From the NCBI GenBank assembly GCA_015056325.1, contig SVGL01000003.1:18927-82926 (forward strand): a stretch of 64,000 bases of DNA, given 5' to 3'. This stretch comes from Clostridiales bacterium (GTDB taxonomy: Bacteria; Bacillota; Clostridia; Christensenellales; Aristaeellaceae). Positions 53,449 through 62,655 of this stretch are shown piece after piece. The number at the start of each line of letters is the position of its first letter. Positions within the stretch are counted from its first letter, which is position 1. Below the pieces are notes generated by a model. It saw only the letters and a program-made list of their open reading frames with translations, did no database searches and was not told the DNA's origin. The translations under genes were made by a program, and so were the position numbers.

Positions 53449-53948
53449 CCGCTAACCGCCTGGATGACCCCAAGGTCGTAAAAATCGACCGGATGCGCTA
53501 TGCCAAGAATACCTTCTCTTCCCGGCTGACTTATCTGGCGATCCTCTTTAATGTTCTGTATTTTGTGAGCATCTATGAGTCCGATGTGGGCTCCTGGTAT
53601 TATCAGATTCTCATTGGCGGCTCCATCGTGTATAACCTGGTGTTCATGCTGATGACCTTCCTGGCCTCCGAGGGTGTGAAGAACTACAAGCTGGGTTATT
53701 CCGTGCTGCTGCTGGTGGCTGGCGCAGGCCAGATCATCCGCATGTTCATCCTGCCCAGGATGGCCTATGCGGCGACCATCACCATCAAGTCAGTCAAGTA
53801 CCCGGTGATGGATCAGTCCCAGCTGATCTGGGTGATCAGCTGCCTGGCCCTGTCGGCGGCGTGCTGCATGGTGGCCGGCATCGTCGGTATCATCCGCAGC
53901 CGCAAGCTGGCGGCTTACAATGCCTCTCTGGAAGAGATGACCGCGTAA
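53445..53948 (+). CDS. Membrane protein of unknown function (orphan 2 of ABC cluster)
   Basis: 167 residues, coupled to the preceding gene by ATGA. Four membrane helices; N-tail with KIDRMRYAKNTFSSRLTYL. Lies 12 nt before an ABC ATPase gene. Possibly forms a complex with orphan 1. Confidence 0.7.
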   Translation: MTANRLDDPKVVKIDRMRYAKNTFSSRLTYLAILFNVLYFVSIYESDVGSWYYQILIGGSIVYNLVFMLMTFLASEGVKNYKLGYSVLLLVAGAGQIIRMFILPRMAYAATITIKSVKYPVMDQSQLIWVISCLALSAACCMVAGIVGIIRSRKLAAYNASLEEMTA

Positions 53949-53960
53949 AGGAGATGCCCT

Positions 53961-55034
53961 ATGGCAAACATCAGCTTACAGCATCTGGACAAGATTTATG
54001 ATAACAATGTGCAGGCTGTCTTTGACTTCAACCTGGAGGTGAAGGACGGCGAGTTCATCGTGCTGGTCGGGCCCTCCGGCTGCGGCAAGTCTACGACCCT
54101 GCGCATGATCGCCGGATTGGAGGACATCACCGCCGGCAAGCTCCTGCTGGACGGCGTGGACATCACCGCCGCGCCCGCCAAGGATCGCGACATGGCCATG
54201 GTGTTCCAGAACTATGCCCTCTACGGCCACATGACCGTGTATGAGAACATGGCCTTCTCCCTCACCCTGCGCAAGGAGGATCCCAATGTCATCCACCGCA
54301 AGGTGCTGGCCGCTGCGGAAATCCTGGGCCTGACCGATCAGCTGAACAAGAAGCCCAAGCAGCTCTCCGGCGGTCAGCGCCAGCGCGTGGCCATGGGCCG
54401 CTCCATCGTGCGCAGTCCCAAGGTGTTCCTGTTTGACGAGCCCCTGTCCAACCTGGACGCCAAGCTCCGCGGCGCCACCCGCCGTGAGATCCTGCTGCTG
54501 CACAAGCGCATGAACGCCACCATGCTCTACGTCACCCATGACCAGACCGAGGCGCTCACCCTGGCGGACCGCATCGTGTGCATGTCCATGGGCCGCGTGC
54601 AGCAGGTCGGCACGCCCCTGGAGCTCTATGACACCCCCGCGAACCTCTTTGTGGCCAGCTTTATCGGTCTGCCGCCCATGAATTTCTTCGACGTGGAGAT
54701 TCAGGGTGACAAGGCGGTAAACAAGTACTTTACCATGGCCCTGACCGAGGATGAGAAGCGGCTGCTCGCTGCATACCAGGGCAAGACCGTGGTGCTGGGC
54801 GTCCGCCCCGAGAATATCGCCACCGGCGGCGATGTGGATGTGGCCGTCTTCTCCAATGAGAACCTGGGCATGAACACCCTGGTGCACGGCCGCCTGAACG
54901 GCGTGACTGCCGCGGATTCTTCCATCACCTGCAAGCTGCGCGGCTGGTGCGACTACAAGGCCGGCGACCATGTGCTGGTCAAGTTTGAGAAGCGCCACTT
55001 CTTCGACAAGGAAACCACGAACGCAATCCGCTGA
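53961..55034 (+). CDS. MalK/MsmX-type sugar ABC ATPase 1
   Basis: 357 residues, AAAGGAGAT upstream. Walker A GPSGCGKST at 37-45, Q-loop FQNYALYGHMTV, signature LSGGQRQRVAMGRS, Walker B VFLFDEP, H-loop VTHDQTEA, then a TOBE regulatory domain (GVRPENIA). Energises the importer; such ATPases often serve several permease pairs. Confidence 0.93.
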   Translation: MANISLQHLDKIYDNNVQAVFDFNLEVKDGEFIVLVGPSGCGKSTTLRMIAGLEDITAGKLLLDGVDITAAPAKDRDMAMVFQNYALYGHMTVYENMAFSLTLRKEDPNVIHRKVLAAAEILGLTDQLNKKPKQLSGGQRQRVAMGRSIVRSPKVFLFDEPLSNLDAKLRGATRREILLLHKRMNATMLYVTHDQTEALTLADRIVCMSMGRVQQVGTPLELYDTPANLFVASFIGLPPMNFFDVEIQGDKAVNKYFTMALTEDEKRLLAAYQGKTVVLGVRPENIATGGDVDVAVFSNENLGMNTLVHGRLNGVTAADSSITCKLRGWCDYKAGDHVLVKFEKRHFFDKETTNAIR

Positions 55035-55048
55035 AAGGAGGGACGGTC

Positions 55049-55621
55049 ATGACAACGCTGAACAAGAAAAAGAGTGGCGGGCTGAAGGAATTCTTCCGCA
55101 GGAAGATCGTCTCCCTCAAGCGCAAGCCTCAGACGATTCCGCTGGTGGTGCTGGCCATCGGCTTCCTGGTATACTCGCTGAACCTGACCCATGTATCCGA
55201 TACCACGGCGAAAATCCAGCTCTCCGGCATGGGCCTGAGCGGCTTCTGCACGATGCTCTTCTCCATGCTGAGCTTCGTGTGCTTCCTCAACGCCTACCCC
55301 CACCGCAAGAAGACCAACATTCCCATGCTGGTGCTGATGTTCCTGATGCTGGCCATCCTCATCGTGTGCGATACCTTCTACATGGGACAGATCACCAAGG
55401 CCATTACCCGCGCCGACCATCCCATCGTGGTGGATACGGCCACGGCCTACATCCAGAAGGCCTATGACATGCTGAATCTGCACCGCATCATCATCGCCAT
55501 CGGCGCTGTGCTGACGCTGCTGGTGCCTGTGTTGCGGAAGCTCCTGCGCAGGATCGACACCTCCCTGCCCGTGGAAGAGGGCGCCCAGATGGGCGAGATC
55601 CTGCTTTCCGGGGACAACTGA
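55049..55621 (+). CDS. Membrane protein of unknown function (orphan 3 of ABC cluster)
   Basis: 190 residues, AAAGGAGGGA upstream. Strongly basic N-tail (KKKSGGLKEFFRRKIVSLKRK) and four membrane helices (about 27-45, 55-78, 87-108, 148-165). Follows the ATPase by 14 nt. Confidence 0.7.
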   Translation: MTTLNKKKSGGLKEFFRRKIVSLKRKPQTIPLVVLAIGFLVYSLNLTHVSDTTAKIQLSGMGLSGFCTMLFSMLSFVCFLNAYPHRKKTNIPMLVLMFLMLAILIVCDTFYMGQITKAITRADHPIVVDTATAYIQKAYDMLNLHRIIIAIGAVLTLLVPVLRKLLRRIDTSLPVEEGAQMGEILLSGDN

Positions 55622-55626
55622 GGCCG

Positions 55627-56244
55627 ATGAAAAAGCAAGCAAACAAGCCTGAAACCAAGGAGGCCTCCTATTACCAGCTCCATACGGACGCGGTGGAGGA
55701 CCTCGTTACCGCTACGAAGGAGAATACCCCCAAGTACTCCGAGGAGGAGCTGAACCGCTATCGCTCCGGCAGGACCAAGCGGAAGTTTCCCCAGGGCCTG
55801 AAGGTCGCGCTGATCAAGTTCTGGTTCTACGGGGCGGTGTGCTTTTTCGTGTTCTGGGGGCTGGGGCTGTACCTGGCTGGGCTGGACCTGCAGTTTGTGG
55901 GCGCCATTGTGCTGGGCATGGTGACGGATCTGCTGATCAACCATTTCCTGCGCTTCACCGAAAAGCTCCCCGGCGGCAGCAGAAAGTGGATCCTGGTCAC
56001 CCGCAGGGGCACGGCGGGGTTTTTCATGAACCTGATTTATGGCTTCCTGCTGATGTTCCTGATCGTCACGGCGTACAACATGATCAACACCGTGATCGTG
56101 GCCATTTTCGGCAGCGAAGGCGCGCCGCTGCTCCATGTGGAGCCGCTGGGTTTCGGCCTGATCGCCATGGGCGCAGACATGCTGTGCGTGACCATCCGCA
56201 ACACGCTGCGCAAGATTGTGGATGACGCAAAAAAGAAGGCATAA
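55627..56244 (+). CDS. Membrane protein of unknown function (orphan 4 of ABC cluster)
   Basis: 205 residues, starts 5 nt after the previous stop. A long charged N-tail (1-60), then four membrane helices, with FWFYGAVCFFVFWGLGLYL first and a basic C-tail. No known motif. Ends the plus-strand run. Confidence 0.7.
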   Translation: MKKQANKPETKEASYYQLHTDAVEDLVTATKENTPKYSEEELNRYRSGRTKRKFPQGLKVALIKFWFYGAVCFFVFWGLGLYLAGLDLQFVGAIVLGMVTDLLINHFLRFTEKLPGGSRKWILVTRRGTAGFFMNLIYGFLLMFLIVTAYNMINTVIVAIFGSEGAPLLHVEPLGFGLIAMGADMLCVTIRNTLRKIVDDAKKKA

Positions 56245-56246
56245 CA

Positions 56247-56270
56247 AAAGCCGCCAGCCTGGCTGACGGC
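56247..56270 (-). terminator. Terminator of the AraC gene
   Basis: Stem gccgtcagcc/ggctggcggc with one mismatch (56250-56270), followed on the minus strand by TTTTGTT. Confidence 0.6.
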
Positions 56271-56277
56271 GAAGGGA

Positions 56278-57015
56278 TCATTCCTCGGCGACCTTCCCGT
56301 ATTCCCGGGGAGACACGCCGTACCGCTTCTTGAACATGCGGGAGAAGTACAGCGGGTCGCTGTAGCCGCACATGCGGGCGACCTCCGTGACGCTGCGGCC
56401 CGTCCCCTGGCGGAGCATATCCGCCGCCGTCTCCAGCCGGAGATTGGCCAGATACTTGCGGGGCGTGGTGTTCATCTCCTGCCGGAAGAGGCGGCACAGA
56501 TAATCGTTGCAATAAGGCGCTGAGCGCAGCTGCTCGTCCAGCTCATAAAGTGGGTTGGCGAAGTTCTGCGCGATGCTCCGGGCCAGGTCTTCCACCAGCT
56601 GGGACTGGGGCGCAGAGGGCCGGCGAAGGCTCACGTGCTGCACCAGCAGCTGCCCGTAGGCGCTCAGCAGTGCGCCCGCATCCGGCGTGCCGGCCTCAAA
56701 GTGCCACAGTGTATCCTGCATCAGATGCAGAAGAGACTGATTCGCGTCGTCCTGCAGCAGACAGGGCTGGCGGAACACCAGCGGGATCTGCCGCATGAAC
56801 AGGAGGATGCCCTGCGCCTCTGCCATGCTGTCGCGGGTCGGATGTACCTCCGGCGGAAAGACGAGAAGTCCGCCGGGCGTACAGGTCAGGGTGAGGCTGC
56901 CGGTCGTGCAGCTGCCGCTTCCGCCGGTGCAGTAGAAAAAGCGCCAGCAGTCATGAACCTGCGGCACGTTCATGTGGGCGGATGGGTATTTCGCGGCGTA
57001 TACGATGTCGTTCAT
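56278..57015 (-). CDS. AraC-family transcriptional regulator with cupin sensor
   Basis: 245 residues. N-terminal cupin-like sugar sensor (FYCTGGSGSCTTG, LLVFPPEVHPT) and two C-terminal helix-turn-helix units, about 140-240, with the family signature VARMCGYSDPLYFSRMFKKRYGVSPREY. Sits between the two halves of the ABC cluster and faces away from the second ATPase, so it likely controls the importer genes in response to a sugar. Confidence 0.9.
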   Translation of the reverse strand: MNDIVYAAKYPSAHMNVPQVHDCWRFFYCTGGSGSCTTGSLTLTCTPGGLLVFPPEVHPTRDSMAEAQGILLFMRQIPLVFRQPCLLQDDANQSLLHLMQDTLWHFEAGTPDAGALLSAYGQLLVQHVSLRRPSAPQSQLVEDLARSIAQNFANPLYELDEQLRSAPYCNDYLCRLFRQEMNTTPRKYLANLRLETAADMLRQGTGRSVTEVARMCGYSDPLYFSRMFKKRYGVSPREYGKVAEE

Positions 57016-57044
57016 GCTGCACCTGCCTGAAAAGAATTATCGGT

Positions 57045-57073
57045 ATTATACCAAAATAGTTCGGTTTTGTCTA
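57045..57073 (-). promoter_or_regulatory. Promoter of the AraC gene
   Basis: Minus strand: TAGACA (57068-57073), 17 nt, TATAAT (57045-57050). Confidence 0.8.
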
Positions 57074-57119
57074 TATGGGCGGATCTTCCGCCAAGCCCAA
57101 GTAAAGGAGCGATACTGCC

Positions 57120-58199
57120 ATGGCATACCTCACGCTCAGGAACATCAACAAGATCTACCCCAACGGCTTCCACGCCGTGCACGACTTCAACCTCGAAGCC
57201 GAACGGGGTGAGTTTATTGTGTTCGTCGGTCCCTCCGGCTGCGGCAAGTCCACCACGCTGCGCATGATCGCCGGCCTGGAGGATATCAGCAAGGGCGAGT
57301 TCCTCATCAACGGCCAGCTGGCGAATAACCTCGGCCCCCGCGAGCGCGAGGTCGCCATGGTGTTCCAGAGCTACGCGCTGTATCCCAACATGACCGTGTA
57401 CGATAACCTGGCCTTCGGCCTGAATCTGCAGGGCGTGGATGAGGACGTCATCGAGGAGCGCGTGCAGAAGACCGCCAAGATCCTGGGCCTGACGGACTAC
57501 CTGGATCGTATGCCCCGCGAGTGCTCCGGCGGCCAGCGCCAGCGCGTGGCCGTGGGCCGCTCCATCATCCGCAAGGTGGGCGTCTTCCTCATGGACGAGC
57601 CCCTGTCCAACCTGGACGCCAAGCAGCGCGTCACCATGCGCAGTGAGATCACCCAGATCCACCGCGAGACCGGCGCTACCACCATCTACGTCACCCACGA
57701 CCAGACAGAGGCCATGACCATGGCGGACCGCATCGTGGTGATGAAGAACGGCTATGTACAGCAGGTCGGCACGCCCAAGGAGGTCTACTTCAACCCGGTC
57801 AATATGTTCGTGGCGGGCTTCATCGGCGAGCCGCCGATGAACTTCATCCGCCGTAAGGTGAAGGACGGCTGCATCGTCATCGGCGGCGCGTCCTTTGACC
57901 TGAGCAAGTGCATTGGCGAGAAGATCGCGGGCTACGAGGGCCAGGAGATCGTCTTTGGCTTCCGCCCCGAGGCCATCGCCCTGGGCGCCCAGGAGAACGC
58001 CTTCACCACCGCCGGCATGGTCGAGCTGACCGAGATGCTGGGCGACAACGCCAATGTCTATATTGACATCGACGATGACAAGTCCATCCTGAAGGTCACC
58101 CCCCATGAGATCCCCGAGATGGACACTGAGGTCACCTTCTCCATCCCCTACGAGAGCGTCTACCTCTTCGACGCCAAGACCGAAATGGTCATCAAGTAA
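57120..58199 (+). CDS. UgpC/MsmX-type sugar ABC ATPase 2
   Basis: 359 residues, AAAGGAGCG upstream. Walker A at 37-45, signature CSGGQRQRVAVGRSI (Cys in place of Leu at the first signature position), FLMDEP, VTHDQTEA and a TOBE domain. Clearly related to ATPase 1, with the same N-terminal layout (NINKIYPNG). A second general ATPase so close suggests duplication, or service to another permease set. Confidence 0.93.
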   Translation: MAYLTLRNINKIYPNGFHAVHDFNLEAERGEFIVFVGPSGCGKSTTLRMIAGLEDISKGEFLINGQLANNLGPREREVAMVFQSYALYPNMTVYDNLAFGLNLQGVDEDVIEERVQKTAKILGLTDYLDRMPRECSGGQRQRVAVGRSIIRKVGVFLMDEPLSNLDAKQRVTMRSEITQIHRETGATTIYVTHDQTEAMTMADRIVVMKNGYVQQVGTPKEVYFNPVNMFVAGFIGEPPMNFIRRKVKDGCIVIGGASFDLSKCIGEKIAGYEGQEIVFGFRPEAIALGAQENAFTTAGMVELTEMLGDNANVYIDIDDDKSILKVTPHEIPEMDTEVTFSIPYESVYLFDAKTEMVIK

Positions 58200-58210
58200 A
58201 CAAAGAAATT

Positions 58211-58238
58211 GCGCATCCCGTGAGGGATGCGCGTTTTT
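58211..58238 (+). terminator. Terminator after ABC ATPase 2
   Basis: 9-bp perfect stem gcgcatccc / gggatgcgc, GTGA loop, GT5. Confidence 0.92.
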
Positions 58239-59049
58239 ATGCCTTCACGATGGGCAGCCAGAGCTCTGCTTTGCTGGACGGGGGATCTGCCTGGTTCAGC
58301 GGATAATAGAACTCAAGGTTGCAGTTCCAGCCGAGGCGGTACTCGCGGCATGCGGGCAGCCAGTCGCGCCACATCTGTGTGTTGACGTCCTGCAGCGTGG
58401 CCAGCGTGCAGGGGAACACCGCCCACGTACCGCCAGGAATGTCGCGGGTAATGCAGCCTTCCGGGATCGTCTGTCCCGGCTGGTACAGGTCGGCAATGAG
58501 GTAGTCGAACTCGCAGCCGTCTGCATCAATGCAAACGCCGAACTCGCCGTCAAGGGGCATGCCCTGCGCCATCATTTCCCCCCACCATGCAGGGATTTCC
58601 TGATAGCTGGTCTCGTTGAGGAAGTGTCGCTGGTACCCCACCACGGTGAACGCGGGCTTCTCGACAATCTTGTATTCCATCATGCTTCCGCCCTCCTTGA
58701 GGTTGATCTTCATCGGCGCGAAGGATTGCAGCATCATCCCTGGCTGCCCTGCCTGGGAGGGCAATACCCCGTGAAAGCGGCGGAAGGCCCGCGCAAAGCT
58801 GTCCGGCGAGTCATAGCCGTACTTTACTGCCGCGTCGATGACCTTCATGCCCTGCGTGAGCTCCTGCGCAGCGAGGGTCAGCCGACGGCGGCGGATGTAT
58901 TCCCCCAGGGGCATGCCGCACAGGCTGGAGAAGAGCCGCTGGAAGTGGAATGCGCTGATGTAGGCGCGCGCTGCCACATCGTGCACATCAATGTCCTCCG
59001 TCAGATGAGCCTCGACGTAGTCGATGGCCGCCTGGATGGTCTCCTGCAT
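58237..59049 (-). CDS. AraC-family regulator with GyrI-like effector domain
   Basis: 270 residues from the ATG at 59049 (AAGGAGGCAG upstream). DNA-binding half first (IQAAIDYVEAHLTEDIDVHDV, YGYDSPDSFARAFRRFHG), then a GyrI-like/BmrR-type small-molecule-binding domain from about 115 (YKIVEKPAFTVVGYQRH). This order marks the Rob/SoxS-like group that senses hydrophobic or cationic compounds. Divergent from the GH43 operon. Confidence 0.88.
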   Translation of the reverse strand: MQETIQAAIDYVEAHLTEDIDVHDVAARAYISAFHFQRLFSSLCGMPLGEYIRRRRLTLAAQELTQGMKVIDAAVKYGYDSPDSFARAFRRFHGVLPSQAGQPGMMLQSFAPMKINLKEGGSMMEYKIVEKPAFTVVGYQRHFLNETSYQEIPAWWGEMMAQGMPLDGEFGVCIDADGCEFDYLIADLYQPGQTIPEGCITRDIPGGTWAVFPCTLATLQDVNTQMWRDWLPACREYRLGWNCNLEFYYPLNQADPPSSKAELWLPIVKA

Positions 59050-59079
59050 GGTGCTGCCTCCTTCGTGGATGATGGGGAC

Positions 59080-59109
59080 AGTATAGCACGGAATGCGGCG
59101 GATTGTCCC
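59080..59109 (-). promoter_or_regulatory. Likely promoter of the GyrI-type AraC gene
   Basis: Minus strand: GGGACA (59104-59109), 18 nt, TATACT (59080-59085). Confidence 0.5.
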
Positions 59110-59216
59110 GACTTTTTCTGCGAAACGGACCAGCCCTCTCCGCCTGCGGGGCACCCGCCCCGACTTTTTCTGCGGCTTGTGGGGCAGGGAAAATGGGCGG
59201 AGGTGCCTGTGGGGGC

Positions 59217-59245
59217 TTTGCAAATGGGGGAAATGCTGATATAAT
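59217..59245 (+). promoter_or_regulatory. Promoter of the second GH43 operon
   Basis: TTTGCA (59217-59222), 17 nt, perfect TATAAT (59240-59245), 43 nt before the ATG. Confidence 0.75.
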
Positions 59246-59288
59246 ACGGATAGCACGCAATCGAAATAACATCAAAGGCGGTGACACC

Positions 59289-60629
59289 ATGCCCAATCCC
59301 ATCCTGCCCCTGTGGGAGCACATTCCCGACGGCGAACCCCGTGTATTCGGCGACCGTGTGTATCTCTACGGGTCCCATGACCGGCCCATGTCCGGCGATT
59401 TCTGTGATATCCGCCTGAAGGCGTGGTCTGCCCCGATCAATGACCTCGACCACTGGACCTGCCACGGCGATATCTTCCACGCCCAGGCGGACGAAGACCA
59501 TCCCGCCGACGTCACCTGGACTGACATGATGCCCGCTGACAAGCACATGATGTATGCCCCCGACGTGGTCCAAAAGGGCGACAAGTACTACCTCTTCACC
59601 TACATTTTCTTTGACAAGGGCTGCGTGTCCGTTTCGGACAAGCCCGAAGGACCCTTCAAGGTCGTCAGCGCCTACAAGTACGCCCCGGAGGACGCTGGCG
59701 ACAACGGCGTCTACAATGATCCCGGCGTGCTGGTGGACGACGATGGCCGCGTGTATGTGTACTACGGCTTCGAGGCCTCCCACATGAACGAGCTCGACCC
59801 CGAAACCATGTGCACTGTGCTGCCTGGCAGCCTCAAGCATCATGTGATTGATGACCGGGAGGACGTGCCGGCGGAGCAGCGCTTCTTCGAGGCCAGCTCT
59901 CCCCGCAAGATCGGCGATACCTACTATCTGATCTATTCCCCCAGGAAGGGCAGCCGCCTGGCCTACGCTACCTCCGACAAGCCCATCGGCCCCTTCACCT
60001 ACCGGGGCTACATCGTGGATAACGGCAATGACTACCCCGGCGGCAACGACCACGGCTCCATCATGAAGGTGGGCGGGGAGTGGTACATCTTCTACCACCG
60101 GATGACCAACGGCACCTGTTTCTCCCGCCAGGCCTGCGCCGAACGCATCGAGATTCTGCCCGACGGCACCATTCCGCCGGTGGAGATGACCTCCCTGGGC
60201 TTCTCAAAATCCCTCAATCCCTACGAGGAGACCCCTGCCCACCGCGCCTGCGTGCTGCGCAGCGGCGGCATGATCAAGTACCTCAACGAGTTCCACACCG
60301 TCGTGGACGAGCTGCGCAGCGGCACCGTTGTGGGCTACAAGTATTTCGATTTCGGCGAGGACAACTCCGCCACCCACATCGATCTGGTGATGGAGCTGCG
60401 CGGCCTTGGCGAAACGGGCCGCGTCACCGTGCATCTGGACGATGCGGCGAATGACCCCATCGGCGAGGGCTGCTTCACCGGCGACGACCAGCTGCTTCGC
60501 ATCAAGCTGCCCTGCATCACCGGGCGGCACGCGGTGTACTTCACCTTCCATGATGACCGCACCCAGATGAGCTGGGGACTGCATGACCGCTGCCTGACCC
60601 GGTTGGAGAGGTTCGTGTTCAAGAAGTAA
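59289..60629 (+). CDS. GH43 family glycosidase with C-terminal beta-sandwich module
   Basis: 446 residues. Propeller with candidate catalytic residues Asp14 (IPDGEP), Asp144 (YNDPG) and Glu201 (FFEASSP), the GH43 pattern. From about 330 a CBM6-like jelly roll (GTVVGYKYFDFGED to FTFHDDR). No signal peptide, so intracellular; likely alpha-L-arabinofuranosidase or beta-xylosidase on imported oligosaccharides. First gene of a four-gene run with unknown, isomerase and dehydrogenase genes. Confidence 0.88.
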   Translation: MPNPILPLWEHIPDGEPRVFGDRVYLYGSHDRPMSGDFCDIRLKAWSAPINDLDHWTCHGDIFHAQADEDHPADVTWTDMMPADKHMMYAPDVVQKGDKYYLFTYIFFDKGCVSVSDKPEGPFKVVSAYKYAPEDAGDNGVYNDPGVLVDDDGRVYVYYGFEASHMNELDPETMCTVLPGSLKHHVIDDREDVPAEQRFFEASSPRKIGDTYYLIYSPRKGSRLAYATSDKPIGPFTYRGYIVDNGNDYPGGNDHGSIMKVGGEWYIFYHRMTNGTCFSRQACAERIEILPDGTIPPVEMTSLGFSKSLNPYEETPAHRACVLRSGGMIKYLNEFHTVVDELRSGTVVGYKYFDFGEDNSATHIDLVMELRGLGETGRVTVHLDDAANDPIGEGCFTGDDQLLRIKLPCITGRHAVYFTFHDDRTQMSWGLHDRCLTRLERFVFKK

Positions 60630-60641
60630 GGAGGTCTGTGT

Positions 60642-61877
60642 ATGGGCTACACATTCGCCGCAGCGCTGGTGAAGAAGACCGGCGGCACCGCGCCCGCCAC
60701 CCGCAAGGCCTTCCGGGAAGAGATGGAGACCCTGGGCTACCGCAGGGCTGCCTCGGCGGAGGAAGCCTCCCTCTCCCTGCGCATGTACCAGGACAAGAAG
60801 AGCGCGTGGCTGTCCCTGGCGCTGGAGATGCCGGAAGACCTGGACAAGGAGCTGGAATTCCTGCGCAAGGTGGCGGCGGAGATGCACACGCCCATCCTGT
60901 ACTTCATGAACTTCGACAGCGATTTCCTCTATGTTGCCGCCACGGATGGCAAGGACGTGCAGCATGTCCATGTGGGATTCATTGACGAGGACGACGAAGC
61001 CATGACGGACAGCGAAGACCTGTCCATCTTTGACGCGCTGCTCCCGGACGACGCAGCCCGGGAGGAATTCCGCCGCATCCTCGCGGTGGACGACGAGGAG
61101 CGCGTGTTCTCCGAGGAGGCCGCACAGGAGATGGCGACGCTGTTCGGCTACACGCCGGAGGTGCTGTTCATTGACGAGGACGCAAAGCCCTTCGCGGAGT
61201 TCAATTTTGACCTGCCGGGGGAGGAGGCTGTGCCTTTCCTCATGCCGGAGGATGCGCCGGTGGCGTTTGAGGTTACTTGTGGTCACTTTAATGTTAATCC
61301 AGGAAAGCTGAGCTTCTATTCTTGCGGCGGTGTAGGCCGAGGCGTGCGCATTCTCATGCAGGCGCAGGATTATGACGCTGAAACCTGGGAAGCGCCCTGT
61401 ATAGAGATATCCAACGAGATCAACAAACGCTGCGGTTATCCTCCGCCGGAGGAATATTCGGCGAAGGTTGTGCCCAAACGTGCTGTTTTCAACGATGGAA
61501 GCAAGGGGTGGGTCGCGGAGTTCCCGGATGTGCCGATGTTCCGTGGTGTGAACCCGGATTCTCCGCAACGACGCAGTATGAAAGCGTGGAAGATTGAGCA
61601 GGCGATCAACTATCATGTAAGCATTGCCCTGTGTGATGGGCGATTTCGCATTCCGGAGCCTGATGAACCGGTGCAGATGATGTTGCCCGATGATGACTGG
61701 CGGGCATATGAGTCCTTAGCGCTGCAAGCTCATTTCGATAAGTACGAGCAGAAGACGCACATCTGGATCATTTCCATGGAGAATCCAAAGGCTTGCAGGC
61801 ATTATGCAATGCCAATGGTGCAACTTCAGCGGAGGCAGGCTTGGCTGGCTGGTTTTGTACCAGATGAAATGATATAA
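60642..61877 (+). CDS. Unknown cytoplasmic protein with internal composition break
   Basis: 411 residues, AAGGAGG upstream. The first half (to about residue 205) is acidic, GC-rich like its neighbours and probably alpha/beta (YVAATDGKDVQHVHVGFIDEDDE). From about 61262 the codon use turns AT-rich and the text changes to a Cys/Trp-containing domain. The break lies within one open frame, suggesting fusion with or replacement by foreign DNA. No family recognised; no membrane helix or signal. Confidence 0.7.
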   Translation: MGYTFAAALVKKTGGTAPATRKAFREEMETLGYRRAASAEEASLSLRMYQDKKSAWLSLALEMPEDLDKELEFLRKVAAEMHTPILYFMNFDSDFLYVAATDGKDVQHVHVGFIDEDDEAMTDSEDLSIFDALLPDDAAREEFRRILAVDDEERVFSEEAAQEMATLFGYTPEVLFIDEDAKPFAEFNFDLPGEEAVPFLMPEDAPVAFEVTCGHFNVNPGKLSFYSCGGVGRGVRILMQAQDYDAETWEAPCIEISNEINKRCGYPPPEEYSAKVVPKRAVFNDGSKGWVAEFPDVPMFRGVNPDSPQRRSMKAWKIEQAINYHVSIALCDGRFRIPEPDEPVQMMLPDDDWRAYESLALQAHFDKYEQKTHIWIISMENPKACRHYAMPMVQLQRRQAWLAGFVPDEMI

Positions 61878-61893
61878 ACAAGGAGGTTTCTCC

Positions 61894-62637
61894 ATGCAGA
61901 TCGGCGCACAATTCTTCACCGTCCGCAATCAGTGCCAGACCCTCGAGGACTTCGCCCTGACGCTGCGCAAGGTGGCCGACATCGGCTACAAGACCGTGCA
62001 GATTTCCGGCACCTGCCCCTATGAGGCAGAGTGGCTCCGCGAGCAGCTGGCCATCAACGACCTCAAGTGCGTGCTGACTCACATCCCCGTGCCGCGCCTT
62101 ACGGGGGAGACCGCGCAGGTCATCGCTGATCACCATGTGTTTGACTGCCCCCACATCGGCCTGGGCTGGTATGCCTTCAACGAGACCGACACCTATGAGG
62201 CCTTCATGGCCACCTATCCCCAGGTGGCAAAGATCATCCGCGAGGGCGGCAGGTACTTCATGTACCACAACCACGACCAGGAGTTCCAGAAGCTTGGGAA
62301 GAAGCTCATCCTGGAGAAGCTGGCTGAGGAGATTCCGGCAAGCATCATGGGCTTCACCCTGGATACCTTCTGGGTGCAGGCAGGCGGCGGCGATCCGGCC
62401 CAGTGGATTGCGAACCTCGCAGGCCGCGTGCCAGCTATCCACCTCAAGGACTTCGCCTATGGCCGCAAGATGGCCGTGGTAGGCGAGGGAAACATCAATT
62501 TCGACCGCGTCTTCACCGAGGCGGAGAAGGCTGGTACGAAGTACCTGCTCGTCGAGCAGGACGACTGCAACGGCGAGGACCCCATTGAGTGCCTGCGCCG
62601 CAGCTATGAATACCTGAAGGCCTGCGGCTTCAACTAA
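61894..62637 (+). CDS. Sugar phosphate isomerase/epimerase (xylose isomerase-like TIM barrel)
   Basis: 247 residues, AAGGAGG upstream. TIM-barrel landmarks: MYHNHDQEFQKL (metal-binding His region), GFTLDTFWVQAGGGDP and IHLKDFAYGRK, with the final Glu in LLVEQDD. Acts on keto-sugars or inositol-type substrates. Commonly paired with a Gfo/Idh/MocA oxidoreductase, as here. Confidence 0.88.
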   Translation: MQIGAQFFTVRNQCQTLEDFALTLRKVADIGYKTVQISGTCPYEAEWLREQLAINDLKCVLTHIPVPRLTGETAQVIADHHVFDCPHIGLGWYAFNETDTYEAFMATYPQVAKIIREGGRYFMYHNHDQEFQKLGKKLILEKLAEEIPASIMGFTLDTFWVQAGGGDPAQWIANLAGRVPAIHLKDFAYGRKMAVVGEGNINFDRVFTEAEKAGTKYLLVEQDDCNGEDPIECLRRSYEYLKACGFN

Positions 62638-62655
62638 TACAACAGGAGGCGGCTC

